A stretch of 64,000 nucleotides of DNA from Diploptera punctata (Eukaryota; Arthropoda; Insecta; Blattodea; Blaberidae), in the NCBI GenBank assembly GCA_030220185.1, contig JASPKZ010001600.1, positions 744,001-808,000 on the forward strand, in the 5' to 3' direction. Positions 32,830-44,869 of this stretch are shown one piece after another (the stretch's first letter is position 1; each line of letters opens with the position of its first letter). A model generated the notes under the pieces. The model had not been told where the DNA came from. It worked only from the letters and a program-made list of their open reading frames with translations, and did no database searches. The position numbers and the translations under genes were made by a program.

Positions 32830-33290
32830 GTTTATTCCCGTCTGTGAACTACAACTGGAACTGTTCTGTCCAACGGTGATGAGGTTGACCTATGTCTCTG
32901 TTTCCTGCAGGGTATTAATTTAATAATTTTTTGGTAAACAATGTTCTGGCACCCTAAGAACGTGCCATCTCTATTCATGTTGATGAAGCAGGGCTTTTGC
33001 TGTCATTTCTTCAACACCCAATTGGGTTTCTCATACGGTCTCTCAAGGTTTAACACCTGTTATTGACCATAGAAATCCCATTTGTGATGTGTTGATTCTG
33101 TTTTTATCAGTTTGCAATTGTGTCCAACATTCACTACCATATAAAAGAGATGATTGAGATATCATATTATGAATTCTAAGTTGAATATCTTTTCACATTG
33201 ATTTTCCAAAATTTCTTATCAAAACTCCTCACAATTTTGGAATTCTTGGTGTGTGAAAGATATAACTCGGGTGGAGAATTTCATTTAGAT
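32830..33290 (-). mobile_element. LINE C-terminal fragment
   Basis: The minus strand near 32840-32920 reads YPAGNRDIGQPHHRWTEQFQ, the G-R/Q-P-x-x-R-W ending of arthropod LINEs; 32950-33140 shows further broken reading frame. Confidence 0.55.
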
Positions 33291-33375
33291 TAATTGTAAT
33301 CAAAACAAAGAATTAATAAAAATTTAAAGAAAGCAATAGTTTAAAACTGTATGGGAGTAATTTGATTTTAGTTTA

Positions 33376-34273
33376 TCATAAGTAATGCCACGAGTGATTT
33401 CCAAATTATCGATAAATTCACGACTCACGAAGTGAGGAGTGAATTTATCTAGAGAATTTGGAAATCAAGCGTGGCATTTGTTAGGACTATTTAACAAATA
33501 AAATTAAGCTGTTTACTCACAAATCATTATTTAAATATAGTTATTTTAAAATATTTAATGTAAATGGCGATGTTTGAAAACAAATGAGAAACGATAGGTA
33601 CGCTTCATCTGCTTCTTTTGTTTATCACTGCAACCAGATCATACTATTTATTGCCAAAGGAATGCAATATTGTAAGAATGCTCTCTAGTGGAGAAAAAAT
33701 GAAACACATCAAACTGTAATTAAAATTCATCGGAGAACATATTGTTTAAACAACTCACCTCATAGGATTCATGCTTCCATGATATCGCGATTTCAAACAT
33801 AATCATGTTGAATTTTAATGATTATACCTCATAATGTTTACTTCCCAACATTAATTAAACATCAAACTGTATATTAATTAATTTCTGATGTCATATGATG
33901 TAAATATGACAATTATATTTTTCTGGATTATTACCTAGGAAAAAGTACATTTAAGAAAGTGCAAACAGTGGTTTATTTTTTTGGTGGTATAATAAATTGC
34001 TACAAATGTTTTTATATTAACTCCTGCAAGCGCTATGAGTTGACATCTATGCAATATATATACAATCTGGTAGCCGTATTTCATATAGGCTCAGTCACTG
34101 CAAAATAATGGTCAGATCTGTTCAGAATATTAAAAAGGAGGAGCTTTCTTTAATATGGTAAATATAATACTGATAAATATTTCGTGAAACATGACTCTGA
34201 TTGGTTGTAAAACAGAAATCATTGAAACGTGATTGGTCATTGACTCCCATTTGGGGCATTAGTTAAATAGTCA
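33376..34273. repeat. Unclassified repeat W, copy 1 (with insertion)
   Basis: Begins ATCATAAGTAATGCCACGAG and ends GGCATTAGTTAAATAGTCA. The first 105 bp form a hairpin (GCCACGAGTGATTTCCAAAT against ATTTGGAAATCAAGCGTGGC). An extra segment at about 33718-33865, with ACTCACCTCATAGG and ATACCTCATAATG ends, is missing from copies 2 and 3. Confidence 0.7.
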
Positions 34274-34671
34274 AGGAAATTGTGAAAATGGATGAATGAC
34301 AACTATAGGAAGAATACTGTTCAATTATGGAAACTTTTTTTTTTGTGATCCTTAAACTCTCACTATATGTTTTCATTTAAAATAAAACATTTTAAACTTA
34401 GAATCTGTACTATTTATACAAGAGATTAAATTATAACAGCTATCACTTCTAGGGTTAAAAATTGTGCATTTTCTGCTGTTTTTTAAATACAATATAGATT
34501 AAAGCTGCATTTAAAAAAACTAGGTTACAATGCTGTCTTAATAATGTTTCAATAATGATTGCCTTACTTCTTAATGCCATTCAATGTGTATTTGCGAATG
34601 ATGGTTCATTGCGTTGGATCTGGGATCGAGAAAGTAAGGTAAAAGGAGAGTTTGTGTTTGATGGGAGGGAA

Positions 34672-34743
34672 GCCTGAATTAGCTAGTGGTCAGAACTTCA
34701 GCACATAAAGCTGAAGGTTCGGGGTTCGATTCCTGGTTCAGGC
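34672..34743 (+). tRNA. tRNA-like head with full acceptor stem (probably pseudo)
   Basis: GCCTGAA at the 5' end and TTCAGGC at the 3' end pair over 7 bp. A box TAGTGGTCAGA, B box GGGTTCGATTCC. The anticodon arm TTCAGC/GCTGAA has loop ACATAAA, without U33. It starts an array of similar units, so I read it as a tRNA-like repeat head and not a functional gene. Confidence 0.4.
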
Positions 34744-35049
34744 ATACATTTTTCTCTTTATCATTGAATACAGAATGCAAAGAAAGAAAAAAATCCTACT
34801 GGCTTTATAAAGTAATGTTTAAATTACCAATAAAAGTCTTCTTAAAAAGAAGCCATCATTTGTGTGATCGAGCAATGGTTTGTAGCATTTGGTGCTCGGA
34901 AATTAACAATTTATAAGAGAAAAATTTTCATTTAGATTGAAGTGTTTAGGTAACCCAGTTGGTAGAACATTGGCATTGAAAGCCAAAGATCCTGGGATCA
35001 AACCCCAGTCTGAGCATATATTTTTCTTATTTGAAGAGAAAAATTATAC

Positions 35050-35122
35050 GCTCAGACCGGGACTTGAACCTGGGACCCTTGGTTCTCTAGACCAAGTGCT
35101 CTACCATCTGAGCTACCTGAGC
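35050..35122 (-). tRNA. tRNA-like head, best-paired copy (probably pseudo)
   Basis: GCTCAGG pairs with TCTGAGC (one G-U). D arm GCTC/GAGC, anticodon arm TTGGT/ACCAA with loop CTAGAGA (U33 present, anticodon AGA), T arm next to the 3' end. One extra base separates D and anticodon arms. A Ser anticodon without a long variable arm does not fit a real tRNA-Ser. Confidence 0.4.
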
Positions 35123-36099
35123 AAGTACCGATCTAAACGCAAATTTTTCTCTATATATTTTGTAATTCCCGCCCACCAAAGGTAGCTCAGATGGTAGAGC
35201 ACTTGGTCTAGAGAACCAAGGGTCCCGGGTTCAAGTCCCGGTCTGAGCGTTTAATTTTTCTCTTCTCAAATATGATTTATCCATCATTGAGATGTATGAA
35301 ATTAATAATAAAAACATCGAAAAAAGCCGTACTGACATTTATAATGTAATGTAAAATTCCCAAATATGTATCCTTAATAAAGGAGCCGCCATTTGCAAAA
35401 GATAGAAGCAAAGGCTTCATAGCATTTGGTGGGCGAGAATTACAACATATATAGAGAAAAATTTGCTCAGGTAGCTAAGATGGTAGAGCATTTGGTCTAG
35501 AGAACCAAGGGTCCCGGGTTCAAGTCCTGGTCTGAGTGTATAATTTTTCTCTTCAAATATGATTTATCCATCATTGAGATGTATGAAATTAATAATAAAA
35601 ACATCTATATATTTTTCTCTTCAAATATAATTTGTCCTTCAGTGAGAAGTATTAAATTAATAATAGAAACATTGAAAGAAGCCCTGCTGGCTTTATAAAG
35701 TAATGTTTAAATTCCCAATAAAAGTCTTCTCAAAAAGAAGTCGTCATTTGCATGATTGAGCAACAGTTCATAGCATTTGGTGTTTGGGAATTAACAATGT
35801 ATAAGAGAAAAAATTTGCGTTTAGATTGGTGTACTCAGGTAGCTCAATTGGTAAAGCATTGGCATAGAAATCCAAAGGTCCTGGGTTCAAATCCCAGTCT
35901 GAGCTTATATTTTTCTCTTCAAATATAATTTCTCTATTGTTAATAGGGACAGAAAATATTTTTTTTTACATCTGATTAAAGAACTTCATCTTTCATATTG
36001 TGACTGGCACCTGATTGTAATTTTATAATATATTAAAATAAATTAGGTGTAAATTACAATATATATATATATATCCTGGACATTGAAACAGAAGGATAT

Positions 36100-36405
36100 A
36101 CAGATACTTAGATCTGCTGAAATGAGACAACTTCAGAGGACTGCAGGATACACACTACTAGATCACAAAAAAAATGAAGACATCTTAGAAGAATTACACA
36201 TGGAACCTTTAGAAAACAAAATTTCTGATTATAAGTAAAGATGGATGCAACATGTTCATCGAATGGAAGATCACAGGATACCCAAACAAATGTTAAGCTA
36301 TCAACCTGCAGAAAGAAGACCAGGATGTCCACTCAAAAGAATTTTGTATGGTGTTTCTCTTGAGGCCGAAACAGGTCAACAAATGGCCTGAATTCGTGAA
36401 TGTAC
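36100..36405 (+). mobile_element. LINE C-terminal fragment
   Basis: Plus strand encodes LRRTAGYTLLDHKKNED-type sequence with shifts, then RWMQHVHRMEDHRIPKQM and PAERRPGCPLKRI. Same domain as 1205-1492. Confidence 0.6.
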
Positions 36406-36409
36406 TATG

Positions 36410-37290
36410 ATGATATATCCTGGTTCAGCATTAATTTTTCTTTTCATGACAAATATGACTTCCATTGCTTAATGTTAAAATTTAATTACAACATTGAATT
36501 GAAATAAAAAAGCATCACTGCTATAAAGCAAAAAAAAAAAATCTTATTAAAATGCTTTCTTGTTATAGAAGCTGTAAGATGGCAGTGCGGACACTTCCTG
36601 CTGCCTCCTCTTATGATTTGGGAATTATATATATCCATCCATAGTAATTCTGCCCAAAGGCAGGTCCTTCACTGCAATCATAGCATTTTCATGCTATGCT
36701 TGCAGCTTTACTAGGGAATTGTGTAGGTGTGGTAGCTTCCCGTTGCTTTCCACACCGGTGAAGGATGATGATAAGGATGATGGCCATATGATTTTGGGGA
36801 CTGTTTTGGGCCTTAAAGTTTTCGTGACATTTGTCTTACAGGTGAGGAAAAACCCCGATAAAAACCTCACCCAGAAAAACTGCCCCAACCGGGGATTGAA
36901 CCCGGGCCTGCTGCGTGACAAGGCAGCACGCTACCTCGAGACCACAACGGTGGACAATTATATATATAAGGAAGGAAAATTAGTATTTGCACTGAGATGC
37001 CTGGATAGCATAGTGGATAACTCACTAATGTATAGAGTTAGAGGTCCTGGGTTCAAATCCTGGTTTAGACATTAATTTTTCTTTTCATTACTTATTTGGC
37101 TTTCATTGCTTAATGTCAAAATTTAATTATAACATTGAAATAAAAAAAAAAGCATCACTGCTCTAAAGTAAAAAACTATTATCTCTAAAACGCTTTCTTG
37201 TTATAGAAGCTGTAAGATAGCAGTGCAGATGCTTCCTGCAGCCTCTTATGATTTGAGAATTATTTATATATATATATTTTTTATTATATA
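36410..37290 (+). repeat. Second tRNA-like unit family, split by a SINE
   Basis: Spacer copies at 36425-36632 and 37065-37270 (CATTGCTTAATGT, AAAGCATCACTGCT, TTGTTATAGAAGCTGTAAGA) with a head at 37000-37071 (CTGGATAGCATAGTGGATAA, GGGTTCAAATCC). An S3 SINE sits between them at 36634-36952, flanked by AATTATATATAT. Confidence 0.7.
36634..36952 (-). mobile_element. tRNA-derived SINE, type S3
   Basis: Reverse complement has the head (GTGGTCTCGAGGTAGCGTGC, GGGTTCAATCCCC) and the usual body and end. AATTATATATAT on both sides is a likely target duplication. Confidence 0.85.
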
Positions 37291-37574
37291 CAACTTTCTT
37301 CGTTAGAGGATTGCCTCAAGGGCAGAGTTATACAGACAATAATTTTTTAAATTGATGAAATGCATTTTGTAAATACAGTTAAAAAAATTTCAAATTGTAA
37401 TTGAAGTATACATACTATATAATAGACATTTTATAAAGATGGTTTCTTAAATTGAAATTGATCCTCTAATGGCAGTGATTGCAATTTTAGAAAGATACAC
37501 TCTGTCCAAATTTAAGGAATTCCAAAATTTAGCTAAGAATCCTCGTATGGTACCTCTTGCCCTAATCATCAATC

Positions 37575-37700
37575 CTGTGACAGTTCTTCTTCTTCCTTCC
37601 AAGTATTAGGCAAAGGCCTGTTACGATTCTATAGAAAATTTTCCCTCCAGCGTTTGATAGGACGGCCCAGTGATCTTCGTCCTCTTGGTATATAATTATA
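37575..37700 (-). mobile_element. LINE 3' end
   Basis: Reverse complement encodes PRGRRSLGRPIKRWRENF then stop, followed by GTAACAGGCCTTTGCCTAAT, ACTTGGAAGGAAGAAGAAG. Nearly the same as 826-950. Confidence 0.65.
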
Positions 37701-37734
37701 AACAGCTTTCAGTTATACTATGTAATTGGTATTT

Positions 37735-38410
37735 ATCTTTGTAATATTGAATTGTTGGCTCATATTATGGCTTTCTTTTCACAGTCAACTTTCTCAAGTT
37801 GGCCACTATGAGTCTCAAAATGAATTGTGGGATCTAATATCATACCAATTTTAGAGTATGGTCTAAATGCAATAATATCTATTCGTCTGTTACTTCCATT
37901 AGTAGCCACACCATGAACTTCCTCATAAACTGTGTATCCATAATCTCGCAAGTCTTCTGCCATCATATTGAATAGTGTGGTGCCGAATGTTTCTCAGCGA
38001 TTCTCCAAACGGACAAGCCCCAAGGACGTGTGCAAGGGTTTCGTGCTCTCTGTGACGTCTACAGAGGATATCATCCCTAGACCTGCCTGCAAAGAATGCA
38101 TCGCCGATACATTGGCTTGCATTTTAATCGCTTCTCTCCATTCGGAACAGGACTGTCCCTGATGATCACAAATCCATTGATTCGCTGGTATATATTCATT
38201 GTAGAGAACAACGCCTTTCCCTTTATGAAGAAGTTGACTCCAGAGAACTGCTTCTTTGTCTCTTAGTTGTTTCCTGAGTTTCCTTGCATCTGGTAGAAGA
38301 CTTTGAGTATTAATACTAGGTTCAATGTTAAGGTCTCTCACACATTGTAAACTTTCCTCTTTTAGGTTACGGAGAGTAGTAATATATGTATTATTGTCTT
38401 GGTAAAGAAT
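37735..38410 (-). mobile_element. R2-like LINE, C-terminal endonuclease region
   Basis: Two overlapping minus frames. The upstream one (38488-37994) has CSEWREAIKMQANVSAMHSL. The downstream one (37966-37760) has YTVYEEVHGVATNGSNRRID, IIAF and ILDPTIHFE. From memory, this pattern matches the C-terminus of R2-clade LINEs with a restriction-like endonuclease. A break lies between the frames near 37985, and the RT domain is not present. A tRNA-like unit is joined at the 38410 end. Confidence 0.6.
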
Positions 38411-38414
38411 ATGG

Positions 38415-38560
38415 CAAATGTTTATATAAGGAAGGAAAATTAATGTTTGCACTGGAATGCCTGGATTGCATAGTGGATAATGCACCAATGTATAGAGTTA
38501 GAGGCCCCGTGTTCAAATCCTGGTTCAGGCATTAATTTTTATTATCATAACATATATATA
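38415..38560 (+). repeat. tRNA-like unit, second family, another copy
   Basis: Nearly repeats 36960-37085: AAGGAAGGAAAATTA, CTGGATTGCATAGTGGATAA, GTTCAAATCCTGGTTCAGGC. Confidence 0.65.
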
Positions 38561-38689
38561 TACATAAAATAAATTACATTACCAATCCTGGTGAAGGGAA
38601 GGGAGAGGGTGAAATTTGTTGCTGGCACATAGATAGCTTATTCCTGTTGAAAATCACTAAGGGATCATCAAACTAAACATCTCCATCTG

Positions 38690-40130
38690 ATTATGAGTCA
38701 CTATCAACAGTATAAAAAAACTTTCTAAACATAAATGGAAAATAAACAAGTTCAAAAGACAAACATTTATTAATCATAGCACTCTTCTAAAAGAAGAAAA
38801 TGTAAAATTCAAGAAATTCACATATCACCCATTGAAGCACCATAAGCTTCAAAGCATTTTAAAAAATTTCAACATAAGATTGGCACCAAAAAAGACTATA
38901 GCATCATTAGATTAATTAGATCTAACAAAAATGAGAAACTAGAAGAAGAAAACAAATCAGGGATTTATCATAAGTAATGCCACAAGTGATTTCTAATTTA
39001 TCTAGAGAATTTGGAAATCAAGAGTGGTATTTGTTAGGACTATTTAAGAAATACAATTAAGCTGTTTACTCACAAATCATTATTTAAATATAGCTATTTT
39101 AAAATATTTATATATTTAATATAAACGGCGATGCTTGAAAACAAATGAGAAACAATTGGTACACTTCATTTGCTTCTTTTGTTCATCACTGCAACCAGAT
39201 CATATTATTTATTGCCAAAGGAACACAATATTGTAAGAATGCACTCTAGTGGAGAAAAAATGAAACACATCAAACTGTATATTAATTCATTTCTGATGTC
39301 CTATGATGTAAATGTGACAATTATATTTTTCTGGAATGTTATTACCTGGGAAAAAATACATTTAAGAAAGTGAAAACAGTGGTTTCTTTTTTTGGTGGTA
39401 TAGTCAATTGCTACAAATGTTTTTATATTAACTCCCGCATGTGCTATGTGTTGACATTAATGCACTATATATACAATCTGGTAGCCGTATTTCTTAGAGA
39501 GTCAGTCACTGCAAAATAATACTATGACCTATTCAGAATGTTAAAAAGGAGGTGCTTTCTTTATTGTGATAAACTTTAGTTGGTAAATTCTAGGCGAAAC
39601 ACAACTGTCATTGGTTGTAAATCTAAAATCATTGAAACATGATTGGTCATTGACTCCCATTTGGGGCATGAGTTAAATAGTCAGATTAAATGCAAGAGAA
39701 TGTGAGAAAATCTACATAGGAAAAACTAAGAGAAATTTGAAAACGGAGTGAAAGAGCATGTCAGGAATGTCAAGGAAGGGGAAGTAGAAAAATCTGCAGT
39801 GGTTACCCATGCATAGTCAGAAAAACGTGTTATCTAAAGGAAGGCTAAATTATTAAAACAAATAGAAAAACTCAAAGAACTTATTGTTTGGGAAAAAATA
39901 TACATTAAAAAAAAAGAAAAGGAGAAATTAATGAACTTCAAAATTCTTGGGGAAAATTACTTGATTTCGAGGTTTTTTTAGTCTACCAACAGAGAGAGGC
40001 AGCTCTTCAAGACGACAGAACAACGGTTACAAAATTACTGAAGATTTAACTGAAGTGTAAAGTTCCAAAACTAGTATAAAAAAAGAGAAAGAATGTGAGG
40101 TGAGTGATAAAAGTTTACCTAAATAAACAG
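38690..40130 (+). mobile_element. Penelope-like element, subfamily 3, split by repeat W
   Basis: 38730-38960 encodes broken FKKFTYHPLKHHKL and FNIRLAPKK pieces. After repeat W (38967-39683) the frame resumes with ECEKIYIGKTKRNLKT of the GIY-YIG domain, KEGEVEKSAV-like sequence and MNFKILGENYLIS. It ends with GAATGTGAGGTGAGTGATAA. A degenerate CTGAAGA..AAAACTAGT core is at about 40038-40073. Confidence 0.65.
38967..39683. repeat. Unclassified repeat W, copy 2
   Basis: Begins ATAAGTAATGCCACAAGTGA and ends GGCATGAGTTAAATAGTCA. The 5' hairpin arm is partly deleted. It interrupts the GIY-YIG frame of a Penelope-like element. Confidence 0.75.
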
Positions 40131-40418
40131 AGACTTTGGAATTTAATTGAGGCATCTCACTCTCAACCCAGTGATTATAAATTGTGAACCAATATCAGTA
40201 TCCATTATTGTACCAAGATTGAAGATTTTGAAATTAAAATTTCTAACCCCATAGGATATTAAACCAGAATCATTAATCTGGAGGTAAGCATGTTAATACA
40301 TGAAATAGCACAGGAGACATAGATACATTTTTATTTTTTTCTATAGCATGACACAACTTTGACTATTGAAATTTTATTTTTTCAAATTTGTAACATGATT
40401 ATTTAGAGTCCCACTTAC

Positions 40419-40482
40419 CTTCAACGTATATATTAGTATGTAATTGTACACACAAAGATAAAATTACTAATGTTTTCTCCAT
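40419..40482 (-). CDS. Pancreatic-lipase-family protein, coding exon 1 (signal peptide)
   Basis: First coding exon of a secreted lipase-like protein on the minus strand. The ATG at 40482 sits in AAAATGG, a good initiation context, and encodes a 21-residue hydrophobic leader (MEKTLVILSLCVQLHTNIYVE) that looks like a signal peptide. The exon ends in phase 1 at a GTAAGT donor. The next exon, 7.9 kb downstream, continues in phase with the Cys-rich LGCF segment that starts mature pancreatic-type lipases. Family members hydrolyse tri-, diacyl- or phospholipids outside the cell; the substrate cannot be told here. The exon is short, so on its own it would be weak evidence; the in-frame join to seven further exons carries the call. 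Confidence 0.8.
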
Positions 40483-40550
40483 TTTCCTTAGAATCTAAAT
40501 AACTACAATACCCTTTTCCAGATAGTGTATAATGCTAAAAGGGACTGCTA

Positions 40551-40557
40551 ATATATA
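40551..40557 (-). promoter_or_regulatory. Possible TATA box of the lipase-like gene
   Basis: A TATATAT run lies about 70 bp upstream of the ATG on the coding strand. The spacing would allow a short 5' leader. In such AT-rich DNA this can easily be chance; no initiator motif could be fixed with confidence. Confidence 0.25.
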
Positions 40558-40559
40558 GT

Positions 40560-41600
40560 TGGTTGAGTACTAAATATTAGAAAGAAAAATTGAAATGGTT
40601 TATTAAGTTACAAAACCAGTAGGTATACTATATAATTCAGACAACAAATTAGAGTTATGTTTTCAATGACAGCTTGATATCATAAAATATCATAAACCTC
40701 TTTTGTTTTTTCAAGCATTTCCTCTTTAACCTAGAAAAAAATTACCTTGTCTTTCTTACCCATACTATTGTTCTCTTTAAAAAATCCATAGTACCGGTAT
40801 ACCATTATCATTTGGATTATGTAAAAATATATATTTAAACAATTACAGTGCACTAGTCTCTTTGTGAGAATGCATTTTGTCTGTCCATCATTGATTTGGT
40901 ATAAGTCATATTCTAGAAGAAGGGAACGGCAGCTTGCAACTTAAATTATTAATGAAGTTCTTACACTATACAATATTTTCTGGAAGAAAAATTCTCATAA
41001 AAATAAGTGAAAATAAATTTGTGTGTATAATCTATATTGCACACGTTCATCTGTTTATCATGATGAGAGTTTTTTTCTATAAATATGTTAACGGCAACAT
41101 ATAATCTGATAATACAATCACTACTCCGTTCATCATTATTTCACATACTCAAATGAAGAATAAAAAAATTATTTCCTAAGAGCCAAGGGATGTTACAACT
41201 CTGTGACCTATACTTTAAGGTATTGTCTTTCAAAAAACGTTTTTGAACCAGCTCAAGATGCTAAAAGAGGATTTGAAACAATGGTTAATGCTATGTAATG
41301 CAATGTTTTGGAGAAGTGCTTACTAGCCTCATGGAAGGATCTTAGTTAATCCTGACTTCTGCTTCGTTGCCATGGCAACCATTGTACACATTGCAGCTAC
41401 ATCTGAGACACAAAATTTTACCCTTCACGTGAATCTACAGTCTAGCAATTCTGCCCAATGGTTGGCAGCACATAGGAATACGAATGCACAAGATAAATGT
41501 GAACAAAATAAGAAATAATACATCAATAATTAGAAATACTATTTTAAAAATAGTATAAAACAAGTGAAGTAGTGCATCACAATAGCTGCACAAGAAGAAG
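40560..41600. other. Upstream region of the lipase-like gene
   Basis: About 1 kb of mostly AT-rich sequence with no repeat or gene I can name. 41330-41465 is slightly richer in GC but has no coding support. Confidence 0.4.
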
Positions 41601-41604
41601 AGGA

Positions 41605-41945
41605 TTTAGTAAGATATATTTTTCTCTTCAAATTTAATTTATCTTTCATTGAGAAATGTTAAATTAATAATAAAAAACATCATTAGAAGCCTTACTAGCT
41701 TATAAAGTAATGTGTAATTCCCAATAAATGTCTTCTTAACTAAGAAGCCGCCATTTGCAAAAGATAGAAGCAATGGTTTCAAAAGCATTTGGCGATAGGG
41801 AATTACAACGTATATAAGAGAAAAATTTGCGTCTAGATCGTAACTCGCCTCGGTAGCTCAGTTAGTAGAGCACTTGGCCCGGAAAGCCAAGGGTCCCGGG
41901 TTCGAGTCCCGGTCTAGGCGAAAATTTTTCTCTTCAAATTTAAGA
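41605..41945 (+). repeat. tRNA-like unit
   Basis: Spacer then a head at 41849-41920 (GCCTCGGTAGCTCAG, GGGTTCGAGTCCC) identical in most positions to the 25.1-25.5 kb heads, followed by a TTTTT run. Confidence 0.75.
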
Positions 41946-42449
41946 TATATTAAGTGTTTAGGAGATGGAGTCCCCCAAAGTACTGGAGAGTATGAGAAAT
42001 GTCCGAGTTGTCTCATAACTTGATGTAGGGAAAATTCCAATTGTACCTCCTAGATGGTGGAGAATTGTCACCAAATGCTGGCAAAGAGAGTTCTGGAGAC
42101 CAAATGGCTGTCAGTATAAGTGGTCCATGTCTATTCTTTGGGGATTTGAGGCCAGCAATCGGCTGGTATGACAAGGACCTTCTTGTTGCACCATGATTAA
42201 AAAAAAGGAGTTTGTTAGGAATGACAGAAGGTTTTCCTTTCATTTTGTGTACCTAAAAAATCCCTAAAGAAAGAGGAGGGTGGATAGAGCTCTTGTAGCT
42301 GAGGTGAAGGAGACCCTCCAGGTTGGGGGTAATGCAGTAGACGACCTATCCACTAACTTATAAATAATCAGTGTTAAGATACCCAGTAATAAGCCTCAGT
42401 GAACGTGTCTAGATAAAATACGGAATGATGTGATAAGAGAAGGAATGAA

Positions 42450-42799
42450 AAATGGAGAGGTATAGGCCTATACTGGATGTTGTTCAGAAAAGACAGAAGT
42501 ATTGTTTGTTCATGTCAATAGAATGAAAAAAGAAAGACGCCCTAATAAGGTACTAAGGTGGATACCATCTCAAAGAAGATATCAAAGTTGCCTATGACTC
42601 AACTGGAGCAACGAAGTTGATGAGAATAAATTTACATATTGGAGATTGCCAGAATAGAGAAAGATGGCGACAGTTGTAACAATCCGTGATGAAGAGATAG
42701 TTGGCTGGACATGTTAAAAGGAGGATAATGGACGTAACTCCAAAATATGTCCCTTGTAATAATGTAAGAGGAATTAGAAGACAAGAGTAGGGAAGATAT
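42450..42799 (+). mobile_element. LINE C-terminal fragment, split by a hAT element
   Basis: Broken plus frames contain AGHVKRRIMDVTPKY and a GIRRQ-like segment. The continuation, MGKRDWRRTVRHWGQIMKE, is at 45895-45965, on the other side of the hAT insertion. Confidence 0.6.
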
Positions 42800-43678
42800 C
42801 AGTGGTGGTTCCAGAGAGGGGGCCATGCCCCTCCCCAGAGGATTTTTTAAAGATAAATTATGAGACTAATTGATTAACTATTATCGTGTACTTAAAAATC
42901 AGACGATCTTTCGTACATTAATTAGCAGAGAGCGTTGCTGACCGGCCATGAGTAAACTCGTGATTGATGCGTTTTTGTTTCTCGTCAGTGGTGACATGAG
43001 ATAGATTCTGAGAAAAAATAGCAGTCAACAATATGTTAATGTTGAATGAAAAAAATTGGCAACAGTGCCTCTCATTCTATCTTGGTATCGTGCACATGCA
43101 GCGACTCAGTCCTCATCGTTTGTTTATGCGATCAGCATAAAAAAAAAAAACGCTGGTAATGTTTGTTTTGTGTCGCATAATGTGACATTTTTGTCCTGTT
43201 TAGTGTTTGTATTTTCACTCCAGTACAAGAACGAAAGATCATGGTACGTACGAATTCATAACTAATGTAAATACTTATTACTAATAAGGTTAACGTGCAA
43301 GATTCTCTCACATTTTAAATCTAAAAGTTATTGTTTTTATTTCCTCAGTACCGACAATTTTTTTTTGTAATTCAGCCAAATTTTGCTCAGGCTAAATCCC
43401 TGGTTTAAAAAAAAAATGAACTACACTACTGCTCAAAATTAAAGGATCAGTTTCATACCAGCGAAAAAAAAGAGGTAATATTAGTGTCTTAATCAATAAT
43501 GTAATTGTTTTTTTTTTCGTCCTTTTTGATATATATTTTTTTCAGCATAAAATGGAAGAAGCAGAGCGCCAAAAATTGTCGAGTTTGGAAGTTTACACGC
43601 GACGAACGATTTTTTTTGGAACAAATCGAATAACGGATTCTGGTCGTTAATTTCCTCCCCTCTCGTTTCGTTTTTTAA

Positions 43679-44085
43679 ACTTCTCTGCACGATTTTTTTA
43701 CTGACTTACGTGCGATAAATCATGAAATTATACTTTTCACTTTGATCGCCTATAAATTCCGAACGAGTAATCGTAGAACATTTCTAGAATGTGCTTAGGA
43801 AAGCTGAGGAAATTTGGTGAGTTAAAATCTAAGTTGTACCGCCGGTATTAGCATTACCCAAACTTCTGAATTTTGACATTGATACTAAACTGCAATGAAT
43901 TTGTTTCTCACCAAATATTCGATTGATCATTGTAGGCTCTGAAAGCAAATTTCCGAAGTACTTTCTAGAAATGTTCTATGATTACTCGTTCGGAAGTTAT
44001 AGGCGATCAAAGTGAAAAATAGTATTTATTGATTTATCGTACATAATTCAGTAATAAAAAAATCGCACAGAAAAGTTTAGGCTCA
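43679..44085. repeat. Inverted repeat inside the hAT element
   Basis: About 125-bp arms at 43679-43810 and 43960-44085 share TTTCACTTTGATCGCCTATA, CCGAACGAGTAATC and GAACATTTCTAGAA with their complements. The region just before it (43428-43455, TACTGCTCAAAATTAAAGGA) resembles a Tc1/mariner terminus. Confidence 0.65.
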
Positions 44086-44869
44086 ACTGCACTTCTACTA
44101 GCGCTTGATTTTTCACTTATATTGTTGTAAACTATAGCTCTTCTTCTGTATTTACTAACATTATTTAATATTTTAAACTTTTTCAAACAATTTTTATAAC
44201 ATTATTAGACAATTTTGAAGTATTTATTTAAATATGCAAATCACAATATTTTGACACTGTTAGACAATATTGTGATGCTAAATGCTATTTTCTCCACGGA
44301 GTATATTACCCCTACTTAGTCTGATTTTTCTATCGCTGTATTGGGTTACACTTGTTGGATCAGCGTTAGGGAGTGACAAGTAAGTGTACACCCATTTTAA
44401 ATAAACGTATGGCAATTTTAATATTATTAATATATTTTTCAACAGAACTTGCGGATTTATTGCAAATATTAGTCATTTAAATTTCATAGCGACGGATAGT
44501 AATCGAGGATGATAATTGATATGTGGTTCGATTGTGGGTTATCGCTGGCTCTATAAAACTCTGGCGCATGCGCACTGTTGTTCTATCGGACGAAATATTT
44601 CACGCTAGTTTAAGTGCAGTTTTCCAAAGAAAAAGAAACAAAATTTAATTCATGTTAAATTATGTTTAAAATTCATGAATAGTTTTTATTTACTATTAGC
44701 AGACGTCTTGCCCGAACGTTCAATTCTCGAATCATGGCTGGATGATAAAAATGTTACTTTTTTTACCATAAAATTCACCAATTAATAAGTTGGCAAGAAA
44801 AGTACTCACCGTCATCTGTTATGTCTCAATAAGCGTGCATTATCACGTCACATTGTTGTCGCGCGGAAT

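Larger units (their letters stand above)
34672..35940. repeat. Array of tRNA-like units, both orientations
   Basis: Heads at about 34672-34743 (+), 34940-35015 (+), 35050-35122 (-), 35178-35251 (+), 35465-35538 (+) and 35833-35905 (+), separated by copies of one spacer (TTTTTCTCTTCAAATAT, CATTGAGATGTATGAAATTA, CATAGCATTTGGTG). Acceptor, D and T arms are conserved and Lys-tRNA-like; anticodon arms vary. Confidence 0.8.
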
